Source: Burkholderiales bacterium UBA2647
GTDB taxonomy: Bacteria; Pseudomonadota; Gammaproteobacteria; Burkholderiales; Burkholderiaceae_E
Length of the DNA stretch: 39,238 bases
Direction of reading: 5' to 3'
Assembly: GCA_002359635.1 (NCBI GenBank)
Contig: DENJ01000111.1
Span: forward strand, 20,185 to 59,422
Shown here in pieces: positions 24,041 to 32,547 of this stretch (position 1 is its first letter; each line of letters opens with the position of its first letter). The position numbers and the translations under genes were made by a program. The notes below the pieces were generated by a model that was given only the letters and a program-made list of their open reading frames with translations, was not told the origin of the DNA and did no database searches.

Positions 24041-25114
24041 TCATTCGCAGTGATAGGAAACAAGGCGTTCAACCTCATCGGTTGATCCGAGAATCACTGG
24101 CACCCTCTGATGCAAGGCTTGAGGAAGAACATCCAAGATGGGCTCCAGGCCTGTGCTTGCCGTGCCCCCGGCTTGCTCCATCAACATGGCCATGGGATTG
24201 GCCTCATACATCAGCCTTAAACGGCCCGGTTTTGAAGGGTCACGCGCATCGCGTGGATACATAAAGATCCCGCCTCGCGTCATGATGCGATGGACATCAG
24301 CCACCATTGAGGCGACCCAACGCATGTTGAAGTCAGCAGCGCGCGGCCCTGATTTTCCCGCAAGTAACTCGTCGATGTAGCGTTTCACGGGTGCTTCCCA
24401 ATGGCGGGCGTTGGATGCGTTGATCGCAAACTCGCGGGTTTGCCTGGGGACTTGCATCTTGTCTTGCGTGAGCCACCAGCTGCCTGTTTCGCGATCGAGT
24501 GTAAAGCAGGCAACACCATCACCAACGCTGAGCACAAGCAGTGTTGAGGGGCCATAAACCGCATAACCCGCGGCAACTTGCTCACGTCCCCTTTGCAGGA
24601 AGTGCTCTGTCTCGGGCTTGGCACCGGGCTCTGGCATGCGCAACACCGAAAAAATGGTTCCGATTGATACGTTTACTTCGATATTTGATGAGCCATCAAG
24701 CGGGTCAAAGAGCAGTAAGTACTCACCCCGAGGGTAGCGGTCTGGAATTGGATAGGGCGCTTCCATTTCTTCTGAAGCCATGGCTGCTAAATGTCCGCCC
24801 CAGGCGTTCGCCTCCAGCAAGACATCGTTGGCAATCACATCCAATTTCTTTTGCGCTTCACCTTGAACATTGATGTTGTCAGCATCGCCAAGGTATCCGG
24901 CCAGCGCGCCTTTGCCAACGGCATAACTTATCCTTTTACAGGCTCTCGCAACCACTTCGAGCAGCAGCCTTAATTCGCTGCTCATGGCCTTTGATGCAGC
25001 GCCGCTGGTTGCTGTTGAGCTTGCCTCGGGAGCAGCACTTTGCCGCTGCTTTTGAATCAAATACTGCGTCAGGCTGATGGCAAGATTGGCACGCTGTGAT
25101 GGGGCTGAGTTCAT
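24041..25114 (-). CDS. fbp: Fructose-1,6-bisphosphatase class 1
   Basis: 357 residues from the ATG at 25114. The frame is open to 25204, but those 30 residues overlap pepN and do not look like FBPase. Hydrolyses fructose-1,6-bisphosphate to fructose-6-phosphate in gluconeogenesis or the Calvin cycle. Motifs: NVQGEAQKKLDVIAND, MASEEMEAPYPI, and the metal/substrate signature LLFDPLDGSSNIEVNVSIGT; then RWVASMVADVHRIMTRGGIF near the sugar-binding region. An Ala/Ser-rich insertion after ISLTQYLIQKQRQ (about 18 residues) makes the N-terminus longer than average. It is 77 bp downstream of pepN on the same strand, a pair I recall as common in Burkholderiales. Confidence 0.95.
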   Translation of the reverse strand: MNSAPSQRANLAISLTQYLIQKQRQSAAPEASSTATSGAASKAMSSELRLLLEVVARACKRISYAVGKGALAGYLGDADNINVQGEAQKKLDVIANDVLLEANAWGGHLAAMASEEMEAPYPIPDRYPRGEYLLLFDPLDGSSNIEVNVSIGTIFSVLRMPEPGAKPETEHFLQRGREQVAAGYAVYGPSTLLVLSVGDGVACFTLDRETGSWWLTQDKMQVPRQTREFAINASNARHWEAPVKRYIDELLAGKSGPRAADFNMRWVASMVADVHRIMTRGGIFMYPRDARDPSKPGRLRLMYEANPMAMLMEQAGGTASTGLEPILDVLPQALHQRVPVILGSTDEVERLVSYHCE

Positions 25115-25191
25115 ATTGAGTTTTACCTGGAATGTAGATGGGTTACTGTGGCTCGTTTCACCGAAGCCAGGACTTGACGGCGTCCTGGCGC

Positions 25192-27849
25192 TTAAGCCTG
25201 GCATTCAAGAGAACGTTTTAAAATTTCAGCGCTATCGGGTGATAAGCCTTCATGGGTGGCGAGGCGCTGAAGACTGGTTTGCGCAAGGCTTCGCATGGGT
25301 TCGATCAGCGTTGACCAGCGGTCCATCGCTCTTGCTAGCCGCGCTGCAAGCTGAGGGTTGATCGTATCGAGGCTGAGAAACTGCGCTTCAAACCAGGCGT
25401 AAGCCTTGCCCGTTGGTTCATGAAATTCGGCCAAATTGAGATTACAGAAACTAGAAATCAGTGCGCGGACCTTATTCGGGTTTCGTAGCGAAAAACAAGG
25501 ATGTTCGAGCAAACGTATGACATCCTCAAGAACCGGGGGTTCTCCCTCAAGGCCTTGTCTTGTCGCTTGCATCATCAGCCAGCGGTCCATAGCAAGCGGT
25601 TCACCCTCGAATTGCTCGGCGAAGTCCTTTAAGGCACGATCGCGTATCGGCTTGCTCTGGCGCATTAACACCGACATCCCGGCAGCCCGGTCGCTCATAT
25701 GGGCCTCACGGCTGCATTGTGATGCAGCGACCGCGATCACTTCGGCCTGCGACTCGGCGTTGCCTGAGCATGACCACAGCAAGAGGGCTGCATGGTTTAA
25801 GGCGCGCTCGCCAGCCTGCCTCGGGTTGGGTTCGTAGCGACGCGATGCTTCGAGCGCTCTAATCGCTCGCACGGTGTTGCCGAGTAGGCCGCCGACAGCG
25901 TCTGCACAGGTTCTCATCAATTGATGCCTTTGTCGCCTCAGCGCCTGGGGGTTGAGCTCTGTCACCGCCTCGGCGAGTTCTAGCTCAGGGGGAAAACTGA
26001 GCATCAGCGCTGCAAATGCGGGATCGATGTTCTCATCATGGAGCACGATCTCAAGCGCTTCGATCACCGGTGCCTCACTGCCAAGCCCGAGTATGGCGGC
26101 ACTCATGAGTCTTTGCATCATCACCCAGCGGTTAACCGGGTCGCCATCACAGCTTGCTAGTCTTGAGACCTGTTCAACACTTAAGTCATCGTGAAGAATG
26201 ACCGGCGCAGAAAAATTTCTGAGCAGCGAAGGTGTTGAAGCAGCCCTTCCGGCAAATCGTTTTTCTTGGTCCCATTGGTCAACCTCCCAAAGCGCCGAAT
26301 CAGTTTCCCGATCAAAACCGATGAGTACCGGAATCATTAAAGGCACCGGTGTTTCTTGCTGCTGGCTTGCGTTAAGGTGCTTCGGGGGGCGTTGTTGAAT
26401 CCGAAGCATTAAGTCCCGTCCCTCCACCCGCTGGCTGACCAAGAGGATCGGTGTGCCCGCGGTGCTATACCAACTGCGAAATGCTTCCAGCGATCGCTGA
26501 TTGGCATCAGCCATCGCATCGATAAAATCATCGCAAGTGACCGCCTGACCGTCATGTTGATGAATATAGCGATCCATCCCTTGCCTGAACCCTTCCGGCG
26601 TGAGAATTGTTTGCAGCATGCGGATGACTTCAGCGCCTTTCTCATAGACGGTCATGGTGTAAAAGTTATCAACGGCGCTGTAGGTATCGGGCCGAATCGG
26701 ATGGGCCATTGGGCCTGCATCCTCAGGAAACTGTAAAGCCTTAAGGGTGCGTATCTGCGCAATGCGCTGGACTGCCCTCGCGCTTCGAGAGGCCGACGTC
26801 CCAAAATCTGCGCTCGCTTGCGCCGCCATATCGGCAGAAAATTCTTGATCCCGGAAAACCGTTAAACCTTCTTTAAGGGTGAGCTGAAACCAATCTCTGC
26901 ATGTAATTCGATTACCGGTCCAATTATGGAAATATTCATGGCCGACGACCGATTCGACCGCCGCGAAATCTGCATCGGTCGCCATGCTCGGGTGGGCGAA
27001 CACATATTTGGTGTTAAAGATATTTAAGCCCTTGTTTTCCATGGCACCCATATTAAAGTCAGCGGTGGCAACAATCATGAAACGCTCTAAATCCAATTCA
27101 AGACCAAAGCGTTGCTCGTCCCAACGCAGTGCGCGTTGTAAAGACGCCATGCACCAATCGGTTTTGTCTTCATTACCGGGCTCAACCCAAACTTGTAATA
27201 AGGCGGTCTTGCCGCTTGCGGTTTTAATGACTGCCTCATTAACGACAAGTTTGCCTGCAACAATGGCAAACAAATAGCTGGGTTTGGGGAAAGGATCTTC
27301 CCAAAGGCTTTCGAGCCTGCCGTCATCGAGCTTTATGCTTGAGAGGCAGTTACCGTTGGCAAGTAAGACTGGGTAGTGGTTGGGGTCGGCGCGTAAACGG
27401 ACCGTGTAGCGTGTCATGACATCAGGACGGTCCGGGAAAAAGCTGATCCTGCGGAAACCTTCCGCTTCGCATTGCGTCAGAAGATTCTGACCCGATTGGT
27501 ATAAACCGGATAGCGAACTATTTTCTGCAGGTTTGATCCGTACAACAGTTTCGAGCCAGAGTTCATTCGGAAGATCGTGCAGGATCAAATGATTGTCCTT
27601 TAATTGATAGCGACCAGCATCAAGTAATTGCCTATCGACGCGAATCGATTCAAGTTCTAAGTCTTCACCATCAAGCACAAGGCTATGATGAGCTTCACGA
27701 TTGATTTCCTGCCGGCTTATCGATTGTTTCCGCGAAAGATGCATGCGACTTTGCACACGGGTTGATTGGGCATCCAGGTCAAAGCAAAGCTCGACTTGGT
27801 GCACAGTCCAATCAAAGGGGCGGTAGTCTTGGCGATAATGAATCGTCAT
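25192..27849 (-). CDS. pepN: Aminopeptidase N
   Basis: 885 residues from the ATG at 27849, which has GGAG 9 bases upstream; the frame also opens at a TTG at 27858. M1-family zinc peptidase that removes N-terminal residues from peptides in the cytosol, matching E. coli PepN in length (about 870). The exopeptidase motif GAMEN is near residues 268-272 and the zinc motif HEYFHNWTGNRITC at about 304-317, with the distal Glu in TLKEGLTVFRDQEF. The C-terminal half is the PepN-type helical domain (DRALKDFAEQFEGEPLAMDR). fbp follows in the same direction. Confidence 0.97.
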   Translation of the reverse strand: MTIHYRQDYRPFDWTVHQVELCFDLDAQSTRVQSRMHLSRKQSISRQEINREAHHSLVLDGEDLELESIRVDRQLLDAGRYQLKDNHLILHDLPNELWLETVVRIKPAENSSLSGLYQSGQNLLTQCEAEGFRRISFFPDRPDVMTRYTVRLRADPNHYPVLLANGNCLSSIKLDDGRLESLWEDPFPKPSYLFAIVAGKLVVNEAVIKTASGKTALLQVWVEPGNEDKTDWCMASLQRALRWDEQRFGLELDLERFMIVATADFNMGAMENKGLNIFNTKYVFAHPSMATDADFAAVESVVGHEYFHNWTGNRITCRDWFQLTLKEGLTVFRDQEFSADMAAQASADFGTSASRSARAVQRIAQIRTLKALQFPEDAGPMAHPIRPDTYSAVDNFYTMTVYEKGAEVIRMLQTILTPEGFRQGMDRYIHQHDGQAVTCDDFIDAMADANQRSLEAFRSWYSTAGTPILLVSQRVEGRDLMLRIQQRPPKHLNASQQQETPVPLMIPVLIGFDRETDSALWEVDQWDQEKRFAGRAASTPSLLRNFSAPVILHDDLSVEQVSRLASCDGDPVNRWVMMQRLMSAAILGLGSEAPVIEALEIVLHDENIDPAFAALMLSFPPELELAEAVTELNPQALRRQRHQLMRTCADAVGGLLGNTVRAIRALEASRRYEPNPRQAGERALNHAALLLWSCSGNAESQAEVIAVAASQCSREAHMSDRAAGMSVLMRQSKPIRDRALKDFAEQFEGEPLAMDRWLMMQATRQGLEGEPPVLEDVIRLLEHPCFSLRNPNKVRALISSFCNLNLAEFHEPTGKAYAWFEAQFLSLDTINPQLAARLARAMDRWSTLIEPMRSLAQTSLQRLATHEGLSPDSAEILKRSLECQA

Positions 27850-27948
27850 GTGATTCAACTCCGGTGATTTAGGCGCTATTGTCTCAAGTTGATGGCGAAC
27901 AAGGTTTTTTCTGCAAACAGCGGTTTTTTGTTTTCGGGGCTAAATGTC

Positions 27949-28914
27949 ATGGCATCGAACTTGATAAATCCGGCACGGTCAAAGTCAGCAGCTTCGGTCG
28001 TGGGTTATCCGAGGGATTTGATTGGTTATGGACGGCATCCGCCGCAGGCGAATTGGCCTGGGCGGGCCAAAATCGCCTTGCAATTTGTCTTGAATTACGA
28101 AGAGGGTGGGGAAAACCATGTGTTACACGGCGACCCTAGCTCAGAGCAATTCCTCTCTGAAATTGTTGGCGCAGCCGCCTATCCCGATCGTCATATGAGC
28201 ATGGACTCAATTTACGAGTATGGCTCAAGAGTCGGTGTATGGCGTATTTTGAAAGAATTCGAGCGACGTGGGTTGCCTTTGACGGTGTTTGCCGTGGCTA
28301 TGGCTTTGCAGCGGCACCCTGAGCTCACGCAGGCTTTTTCAGAACTCGGCCACGAAATAGCAAGTCATGGCTTGCGCTGGATTCACTATCAAGCTGTGGA
28401 TGAAGCAACGGAGCGAGCACATATGAAAGAAGCGCTGGCGATTCAAAAAGCCTTGACCGGTGCCTTGCCGCTTGGATGGTATACCGGCCGCGATTCACCC
28501 AATACTCGGCGCCTGGTGATTGAAGAAGGCGGGTTTCTTTATGACAGCGATTATTACGGTGACGATTTACCCTTCTTCACCCAGGTTGCCTGTAGCGATG
28601 GATCGCTTCGCAGGCATCTGATCGTTCCCTACACGCTTGATGCCAACGATATGCGTTTTGCTACGCCACAGGGTTTTAATACCGCTGCGCACTTTTTCAC
28701 CTATCTCAAGGACAGCTTCGATGTGCTTTATGCCGAGGGTGAGGAATCTCCGAGGATGATGTCAGTTGGTATGCATTGCCGTTTACTCGGCAGGCCAGGG
28801 CGAATAAGAGCGCTGCAGCGTTTCCTGGATTATGTGCAAACGCATGACCGGGTTTGGATTTGTCGACGTGACGCGATAGCGAAGCATTGGATTGCACATC
28901 ACTCGCCGGCCTAG
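27949..28914 (+). CDS. puuE: PuuE-type allantoinase / polysaccharide deacetylase family protein
   Basis: 321 residues from the ATG at 27949, with CGGGG about 10 bases upstream; upstream TTG and ATG at 27889 and 27892 have no site and add residues outside the family. The opening YPRDLIGYGRHPP and FVLNYEEGGENHVLHGD are hallmarks of the PuuE branch of the NodB-like deacetylase fold, which in Pseudomonas is a cofactor-free allantoinase in urate breakdown. Further signature: MSMDSIYEYGSRVGVWRIL, SHGLRWIHYQ and WYTGRDSPNTRRL. Other ureide genes (alc, uraD, hpxO) are not nearby, so the physiological link is unproved. pepN is divergent with about 100 bp between. Confidence 0.88.
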   Translation: MASNLINPARSKSAASVVGYPRDLIGYGRHPPQANWPGRAKIALQFVLNYEEGGENHVLHGDPSSEQFLSEIVGAAAYPDRHMSMDSIYEYGSRVGVWRILKEFERRGLPLTVFAVAMALQRHPELTQAFSELGHEIASHGLRWIHYQAVDEATERAHMKEALAIQKALTGALPLGWYTGRDSPNTRRLVIEEGGFLYDSDYYGDDLPFFTQVACSDGSLRRHLIVPYTLDANDMRFATPQGFNTAAHFFTYLKDSFDVLYAEGEESPRMMSVGMHCRLLGRPGRIRALQRFLDYVQTHDRVWICRRDAIAKHWIAHHSPA

Positions 28915-28930
28915 GCTGGGGATACTTCCT

Positions 28931-28939
28931 TGTTATACT
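28931..28939 (+). promoter_or_regulatory. Extended -10 promoter for the 42-residue ORF
   Basis: TGTTATACT is a TGn plus TATACT extended -10 with one mismatch to TATAAT. It sits 33 bases before the ATG at 28973, just after the puuE stop. No good -35 is seen, as is normal for extended -10 promoters. Confidence 0.55.
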
Positions 28940-28972
28940 TAAAGACTTTTCTTTGCCTTTCAGAGGTTTATC

Positions 28973-29101
28973 ATGGCTGAACGTTCCCGCACCCGCCGCA
29001 ACACCTTAGAGCGACGCGCACTGCCCAAACTGCTTAAGCGACAGTTTTCGAGAGCAAGCAAATCGGTGTTCAAGATGCTTGAAAAGGTTAAGCGCAAATA
29101 A
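28973..29101 (+). CDS. Small, very basic protein of 42 residues, unknown function
   Basis: ATG at 28973 to TAA at 29101. AGAGG lies six bases before the ATG and an extended -10 (TGTTATACT) 33 bases upstream, so it has its own expression signals. The sequence starts MAERSRTRRNTLERRALPKL and ends SVFKMLEKVKRK; about half the residues are Arg or Lys, with few acidic ones. Predicted mostly helical, no Cys, no membrane segment. It resembles nucleic-acid- or ribosome-binding small proteins in composition only; I do not recognise a family. It falls between puuE and a thiol dioxygenase gene, with no overlap on either side. No terminator is evident. Confidence 0.7.
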   Translation: MAERSRTRRNTLERRALPKLLKRQFSRASKSVFKMLEKVKRK

Positions 29102-29164
29102 ATTCATGCGCATTGAACTTGCAGGGTTGCGGCGCAAGATGTGTAAGTTTGATTCGATGGATCG

Positions 29165-29773
29165 ATGAAAACCATCGAGCCGCTGCGTCGCTTCGTGCAA
29201 GCGGTAACCCGGTCTGTTGAAAAAACAGACGACGAGGCGGTTTTACTCGAATCGATCAGACCTTTGCTACAAAGCCTGATTGCTGATGATGCTTGGTTGC
29301 CGGTATCTTGCGCTCAGGCACACCCGCAGTTTTATCGCCAGTACTTGCTTCACTGCGATCCGCTGGAGCGATTTTCGGTGGTCAGTTTTGTGTGGGGCAT
29401 TGGCCAGAAAACACCGATTCACGACCATAAGGTTTGGGGCCTGGTCGGTGTCTTGCGCGGGGCAGAGTTATGTCAGTCCTATGCTCCCGACCATAGGGAT
29501 GTGATGCATCCGGTCGGCAAGCCACATCGCTTGGAGCGCGGTCAGATTGAGGCGGTGTCACCACGCCTAGGCGACGTACACACCGTTGCCAACGCCATGT
29601 CTGCGCAGCCATCGATCAGCATTCATGTCTACGGGGCTAATATTGGTGCTGTCAAGCGCCATGTTTATCTGCCCGCCAGCGATTCGCAAAACGATGCTGG
29701 AAATTTAAGAAAAGACTTTATTTCGGGTTATAGCGCACCCTGGGTTCCCAATCTTTGGGACCGCTCCCAATAG
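29165..29773 (+). CDS. Gln-type thiol dioxygenase (cysteine dioxygenase family, probably 3-mercaptopropionate type)
   Basis: 202 residues with the CDO_I cupin. Iron ligands are His86 and His88 in QKTPIHDHKVWG and His139 in GDVHTVANA; Tyr156 in SIHVYGANIGAVKRHVY is the conserved active-site Tyr. The residue aligned to mammalian Arg60, which holds the cysteine carboxylate, is Gln59 (FYRQYLL), and the Cys that crosslinks to Tyr in mammalian CDO is absent. This combination marks bacterial Gln-type enzymes, several of which oxidise 3-mercaptopropionate (or mercaptosuccinate) rather than cysteine. Product would be a sulfinic acid. The alignment is mine by eye. Confidence 0.85.
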   Translation: MKTIEPLRRFVQAVTRSVEKTDDEAVLLESIRPLLQSLIADDAWLPVSCAQAHPQFYRQYLLHCDPLERFSVVSFVWGIGQKTPIHDHKVWGLVGVLRGAELCQSYAPDHRDVMHPVGKPHRLERGQIEAVSPRLGDVHTVANAMSAQPSISIHVYGANIGAVKRHVYLPASDSQNDAGNLRKDFISGYSAPWVPNLWDRSQ

Positions 29774-29843
29774 GCTTCAGTGTCGCCAACGCAGCTGGAT
29801 CCGGTGACCCGGCAAGCCCAGCGACCTTGACACAAACGTTGAC

Positions 29844-29881
29844 GACCGAACAGCGCCTTGAAGACCGAACTGCGCCTTGGA
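29844..29881. repeat. 19-bp tandem duplication downstream of the thiol dioxygenase gene
   Basis: Copies at 29844-29862 and 29863-29881, sharing GACCGAAC and GCGCCTTG (17 of 19 identical). It lies in the 134-bp convergent spacer before the CNNM-type gene stop. Confidence 0.75.
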
Positions 29882-29907
29882 GCATTGATTGGACCGCCTG
29901 GGTCTTG

Positions 29908-31209
29908 CTAGGCGTCGGCATCGCCGGGTTCTGTCATCCGCTTGGCGATCACTTTGTCGATGCGATGGCCGTCCAGATCAACAACTTCGAATCGCCAACG
30001 CTCCCAGTCGACCTGATCGGCCGTACGGGGTAATCGGCCAAGCAAAAGCATGAGCATGCCAGCCAGCGTGTGATACCGCCCCTTGTCTTCCTCGGGAACC
30101 TCATCGAGTCCGAGCAAGTCCTTCAGTTCGGGGATCGGGATTAAGCCATCAAGTAACCAGGACCCGTCCTCACGCTGAATCGACCAGGCGTCGTCGGCAT
30201 GTCGAGGCTTAAATTCACCGGCAATCGCTTCAAAAACATCCTGCTCGGTCACAATACCTTGGGGCTGACCGTATTCGTCCATGACCACGACCATTGCGGT
30301 CGAACTCGCCCTGAAGTTTTCCAGTAATTCCATGCCGGTAAGGGTTTCAGGAACAAAGACCGCAGCCTGCATCGCCCTTTGAATGTCAGCAGGTTCGTTG
30401 CGCAACAATTGATTAAGCAAATGTTTTGCAGAGACAATACCGACGATTTCGCGGCTATCGCCACGAAGCACCGGAAACCTTGAATGATCCGAGGCGGCAA
30501 TCACCGCGAGATTTTCCTCGGTAGGCAGTTCGGCATCAAGTGCCACGATCTCAGAACGCGGCACCATCAGGGAGGTGATTTGCCTGTCATCGAGCCGAAA
30601 TACATTGCGCACCATCTGGTGTTCTTGCGCCTCGATCACGCCAGCATCAGACCCTTCCTCAAGGAGCGCGGCAATTTCTTCTTCAGTGACCGAGGGCTGG
30701 TCTTTAACTTTTTGCGGGAAAATCGCCAGCACAAGCTCGGTGGTGGCAGTGAGTAAGCTTACGAAAGGCCGGACTAAAAGTGCTAATAATTGCATCGGTG
30801 CGGCAACAATACGGGCAATGGTTTCGGGATTGCCTTGCGCAAGTCGCTTTGGCACCAATTCACCAAAGACGATCGACAAAAAAGTAATGATGACGACCAC
30901 CAAACCCGTTGCAAGCCACTGCGAAGCGTCATCGGCCATGCCGAGGTCTCTGAATCCGCTGGCAAGCGGTCTTGCCAGGGTCGCCTCGCCAACGATGCCA
31001 GAGAGCACACCGACCGAGGTGATGCCGATTTGGATGGTGGATAAAAACCGCGTTGGTTCACTGTTGAGCGAGAGTGCGGCGGCCGCCGCACTATCACCTT
31101 CATCAACTAATTTCTGTAACCGGGCCTTTCGGGAGGACACCAAGGCCATTTCCGACATGGCAAAGAGTCCGTTTAAAACAATCAAAAATGCGACGGCAAA
31201 GATTTCCAT
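29908..31209 (-). CDS. CNNM/CorC-type membrane protein (DUF21, CBS pair, CorC_HlyC domain)
   Basis: 433 residues from the ATG at 31209; a GTG just before (31212) is also possible. The N-terminal DUF21 domain (residues 1-180) has four membrane segments, starting EIFAVAFLIVLNGLFAMSEM with the typical FLSTIQIGITSVGVLSGI and IVFGELVPKRLA. Two CBS motifs follow (about 205-330; MVPRSEIVALDAELPTEENL and MDEYGQPQGIVTEQDVFEAI), then the CorC_HlyC domain (LDGLIPIPELKDLLG to the end). Relatives take part in Mg2+ export or tolerance and were once called haemolysins. Single gene, convergent to the thiol dioxygenase gene. Confidence 0.92.
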   Translation of the reverse strand: MEIFAVAFLIVLNGLFAMSEMALVSSRKARLQKLVDEGDSAAAAALSLNSEPTRFLSTIQIGITSVGVLSGIVGEATLARPLASGFRDLGMADDASQWLATGLVVVIITFLSIVFGELVPKRLAQGNPETIARIVAAPMQLLALLVRPFVSLLTATTELVLAIFPQKVKDQPSVTEEEIAALLEEGSDAGVIEAQEHQMVRNVFRLDDRQITSLMVPRSEIVALDAELPTEENLAVIAASDHSRFPVLRGDSREIVGIVSAKHLLNQLLRNEPADIQRAMQAAVFVPETLTGMELLENFRASSTAMVVVMDEYGQPQGIVTEQDVFEAIAGEFKPRHADDAWSIQREDGSWLLDGLIPIPELKDLLGLDEVPEEDKGRYHTLAGMLMLLLGRLPRTADQVDWERWRFEVVDLDGHRIDKVIAKRMTEPGDADA

Positions 31210-31312
31210 CACGAGGAGCCGGGAGTTGTGGAACTCCTAAGGTTACCGACATTAGAGCGGCTCGTCCATGTTTACCACAGATGACGCTCGATTCGGACAT
31301 GCTAACTTGTAG

Positions 31313-32530
31313 TTATTGCAACAATCTGGCCATCGCCATCGTGTGATAATCCGTATCACCAAGGCGAAGCTCAAAGGCTGTCAGCCGCCTGAAAAAATGC
31401 CCAACGCTGAGCTCATCGGTGACACCCATGCCGCCGTGTAACTGTACCGCCTCCTGGGAGACGCTGCGCGCGGCAAGACCGATCAGCAGTCTTGAGGCAG
31501 CGAGCGCATGATCACAAGCATGAGTGGCAGCGTTTAGGCCAGTAAAAGCCATTGAGCGTGCACCAGTGCTTACGTTGCGTTGATGTGCCATGCGCTCGCA
31601 GGCATCAGCTGCCCTGATCAGCATGGAATAGGCCTGTTCGCTATGGATAAACATATCCACGGCGCGATGTTGCAAAGCTTGGAACCTTCCAATAGCTTGA
31701 CCGAATTGTTTTCGGGTTTGCAGGTATTGCTTGGTTTGTTCAACAAGGGTTTGTATACAGCCCTGAGCATCGGCACACCACACCATCAAGCGCATGGCCT
31801 GTGTCTGGCGAATCGCCGCTGCAGCATCCAGGCTCAACAAGGCGCTCGACGGTAGCCAACAGTCCCGTAAGTTCAAATCAGCATACCAGCGTGAATCCAT
31901 GCCCGGATAGCTTTGAACTTGGACCCCGGGCACCTCAGCACTAAAAAGGAAAACACCAAACGGTGCGTCTTCAGTCTTGCCGATTTTTGCGGTAAGCAGC
32001 CATTGGTCCGCCAGCGCCCCAGCGCATACCAGTGTCTTTTTGCCATTGATCACATAACCGTCGCCAGCCGGATGGGCACGGGTTTGGACCGCCATCATAT
32101 TGCCTTGCATTGGGGCTTCATCGTGCGCCGGAACAATCAGACGATCGCCGGTAGCAATGGCGCCGAGCGCCTCACGGATACGTGCTTGTTTGAGGACAAG
32201 CATCGGATCGTTGACCGAAGGATCCGTTTTCAAGCCTTGCAGCAAGCTGACAGATTCAATCGCAACCTCATGCCAGGGCTCTAGCATGAGGGCCGGTGCG
32301 AGTGCCTGCGCCACAAGCATCGCATCAAAAGCGTTGCCGCCGATGCCACCGTCTTCCTCAGACACGATCAACCCCAGCAGTCCAAGTTCGGCAAGTGTCT
32401 GCCAGCGCCAGCGCGGTGAGCCCGGATCTGCGAGCTGCTTGCGTCTGGCATCAAAGCCATAATCACGTTCTAAAAAGCGTTGCACGCTGTCGATGAGCAT
32501 TTGTTGCTCTGCGGTGATTTGAAAATTCAT
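31313..32530 (-). CDS. Acyl-CoA dehydrogenase family protein, second of a pair
   Basis: 405 residues with the three-domain ACAD fold: helical N-domain (FQITAEQQMLIDSVQRFLER), beta-domain (KKTLVCAGALADQWLLTAKI) and helical C-domain ending VQLHGGMGVTDELSVGHFFR. Compared with its partner it lacks the usual GGSNEI motif and has a weak FAD-binding middle section, so it may be the non-catalytic or divergent partner of a heteromeric dehydrogenase, as known for paired FadE-type proteins. Starts 17 bases after the partner gene. GAGG at good spacing supports the ATG at 32530. Substrate unknown; branched or cyclic acyl-CoAs are typical for such pairs. Confidence 0.88.
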   Translation of the reverse strand: MNFQITAEQQMLIDSVQRFLERDYGFDARRKQLADPGSPRWRWQTLAELGLLGLIVSEEDGGIGGNAFDAMLVAQALAPALMLEPWHEVAIESVSLLQGLKTDPSVNDPMLVLKQARIREALGAIATGDRLIVPAHDEAPMQGNMMAVQTRAHPAGDGYVINGKKTLVCAGALADQWLLTAKIGKTEDAPFGVFLFSAEVPGVQVQSYPGMDSRWYADLNLRDCWLPSSALLSLDAAAAIRQTQAMRLMVWCADAQGCIQTLVEQTKQYLQTRKQFGQAIGRFQALQHRAVDMFIHSEQAYSMLIRAADACERMAHQRNVSTGARSMAFTGLNAATHACDHALAASRLLIGLAARSVSQEAVQLHGGMGVTDELSVGHFFRRLTAFELRLGDTDYHTMAMARLLQ

Positions 32531-32547
32531 CGTCGAGGTCCTCGCGC

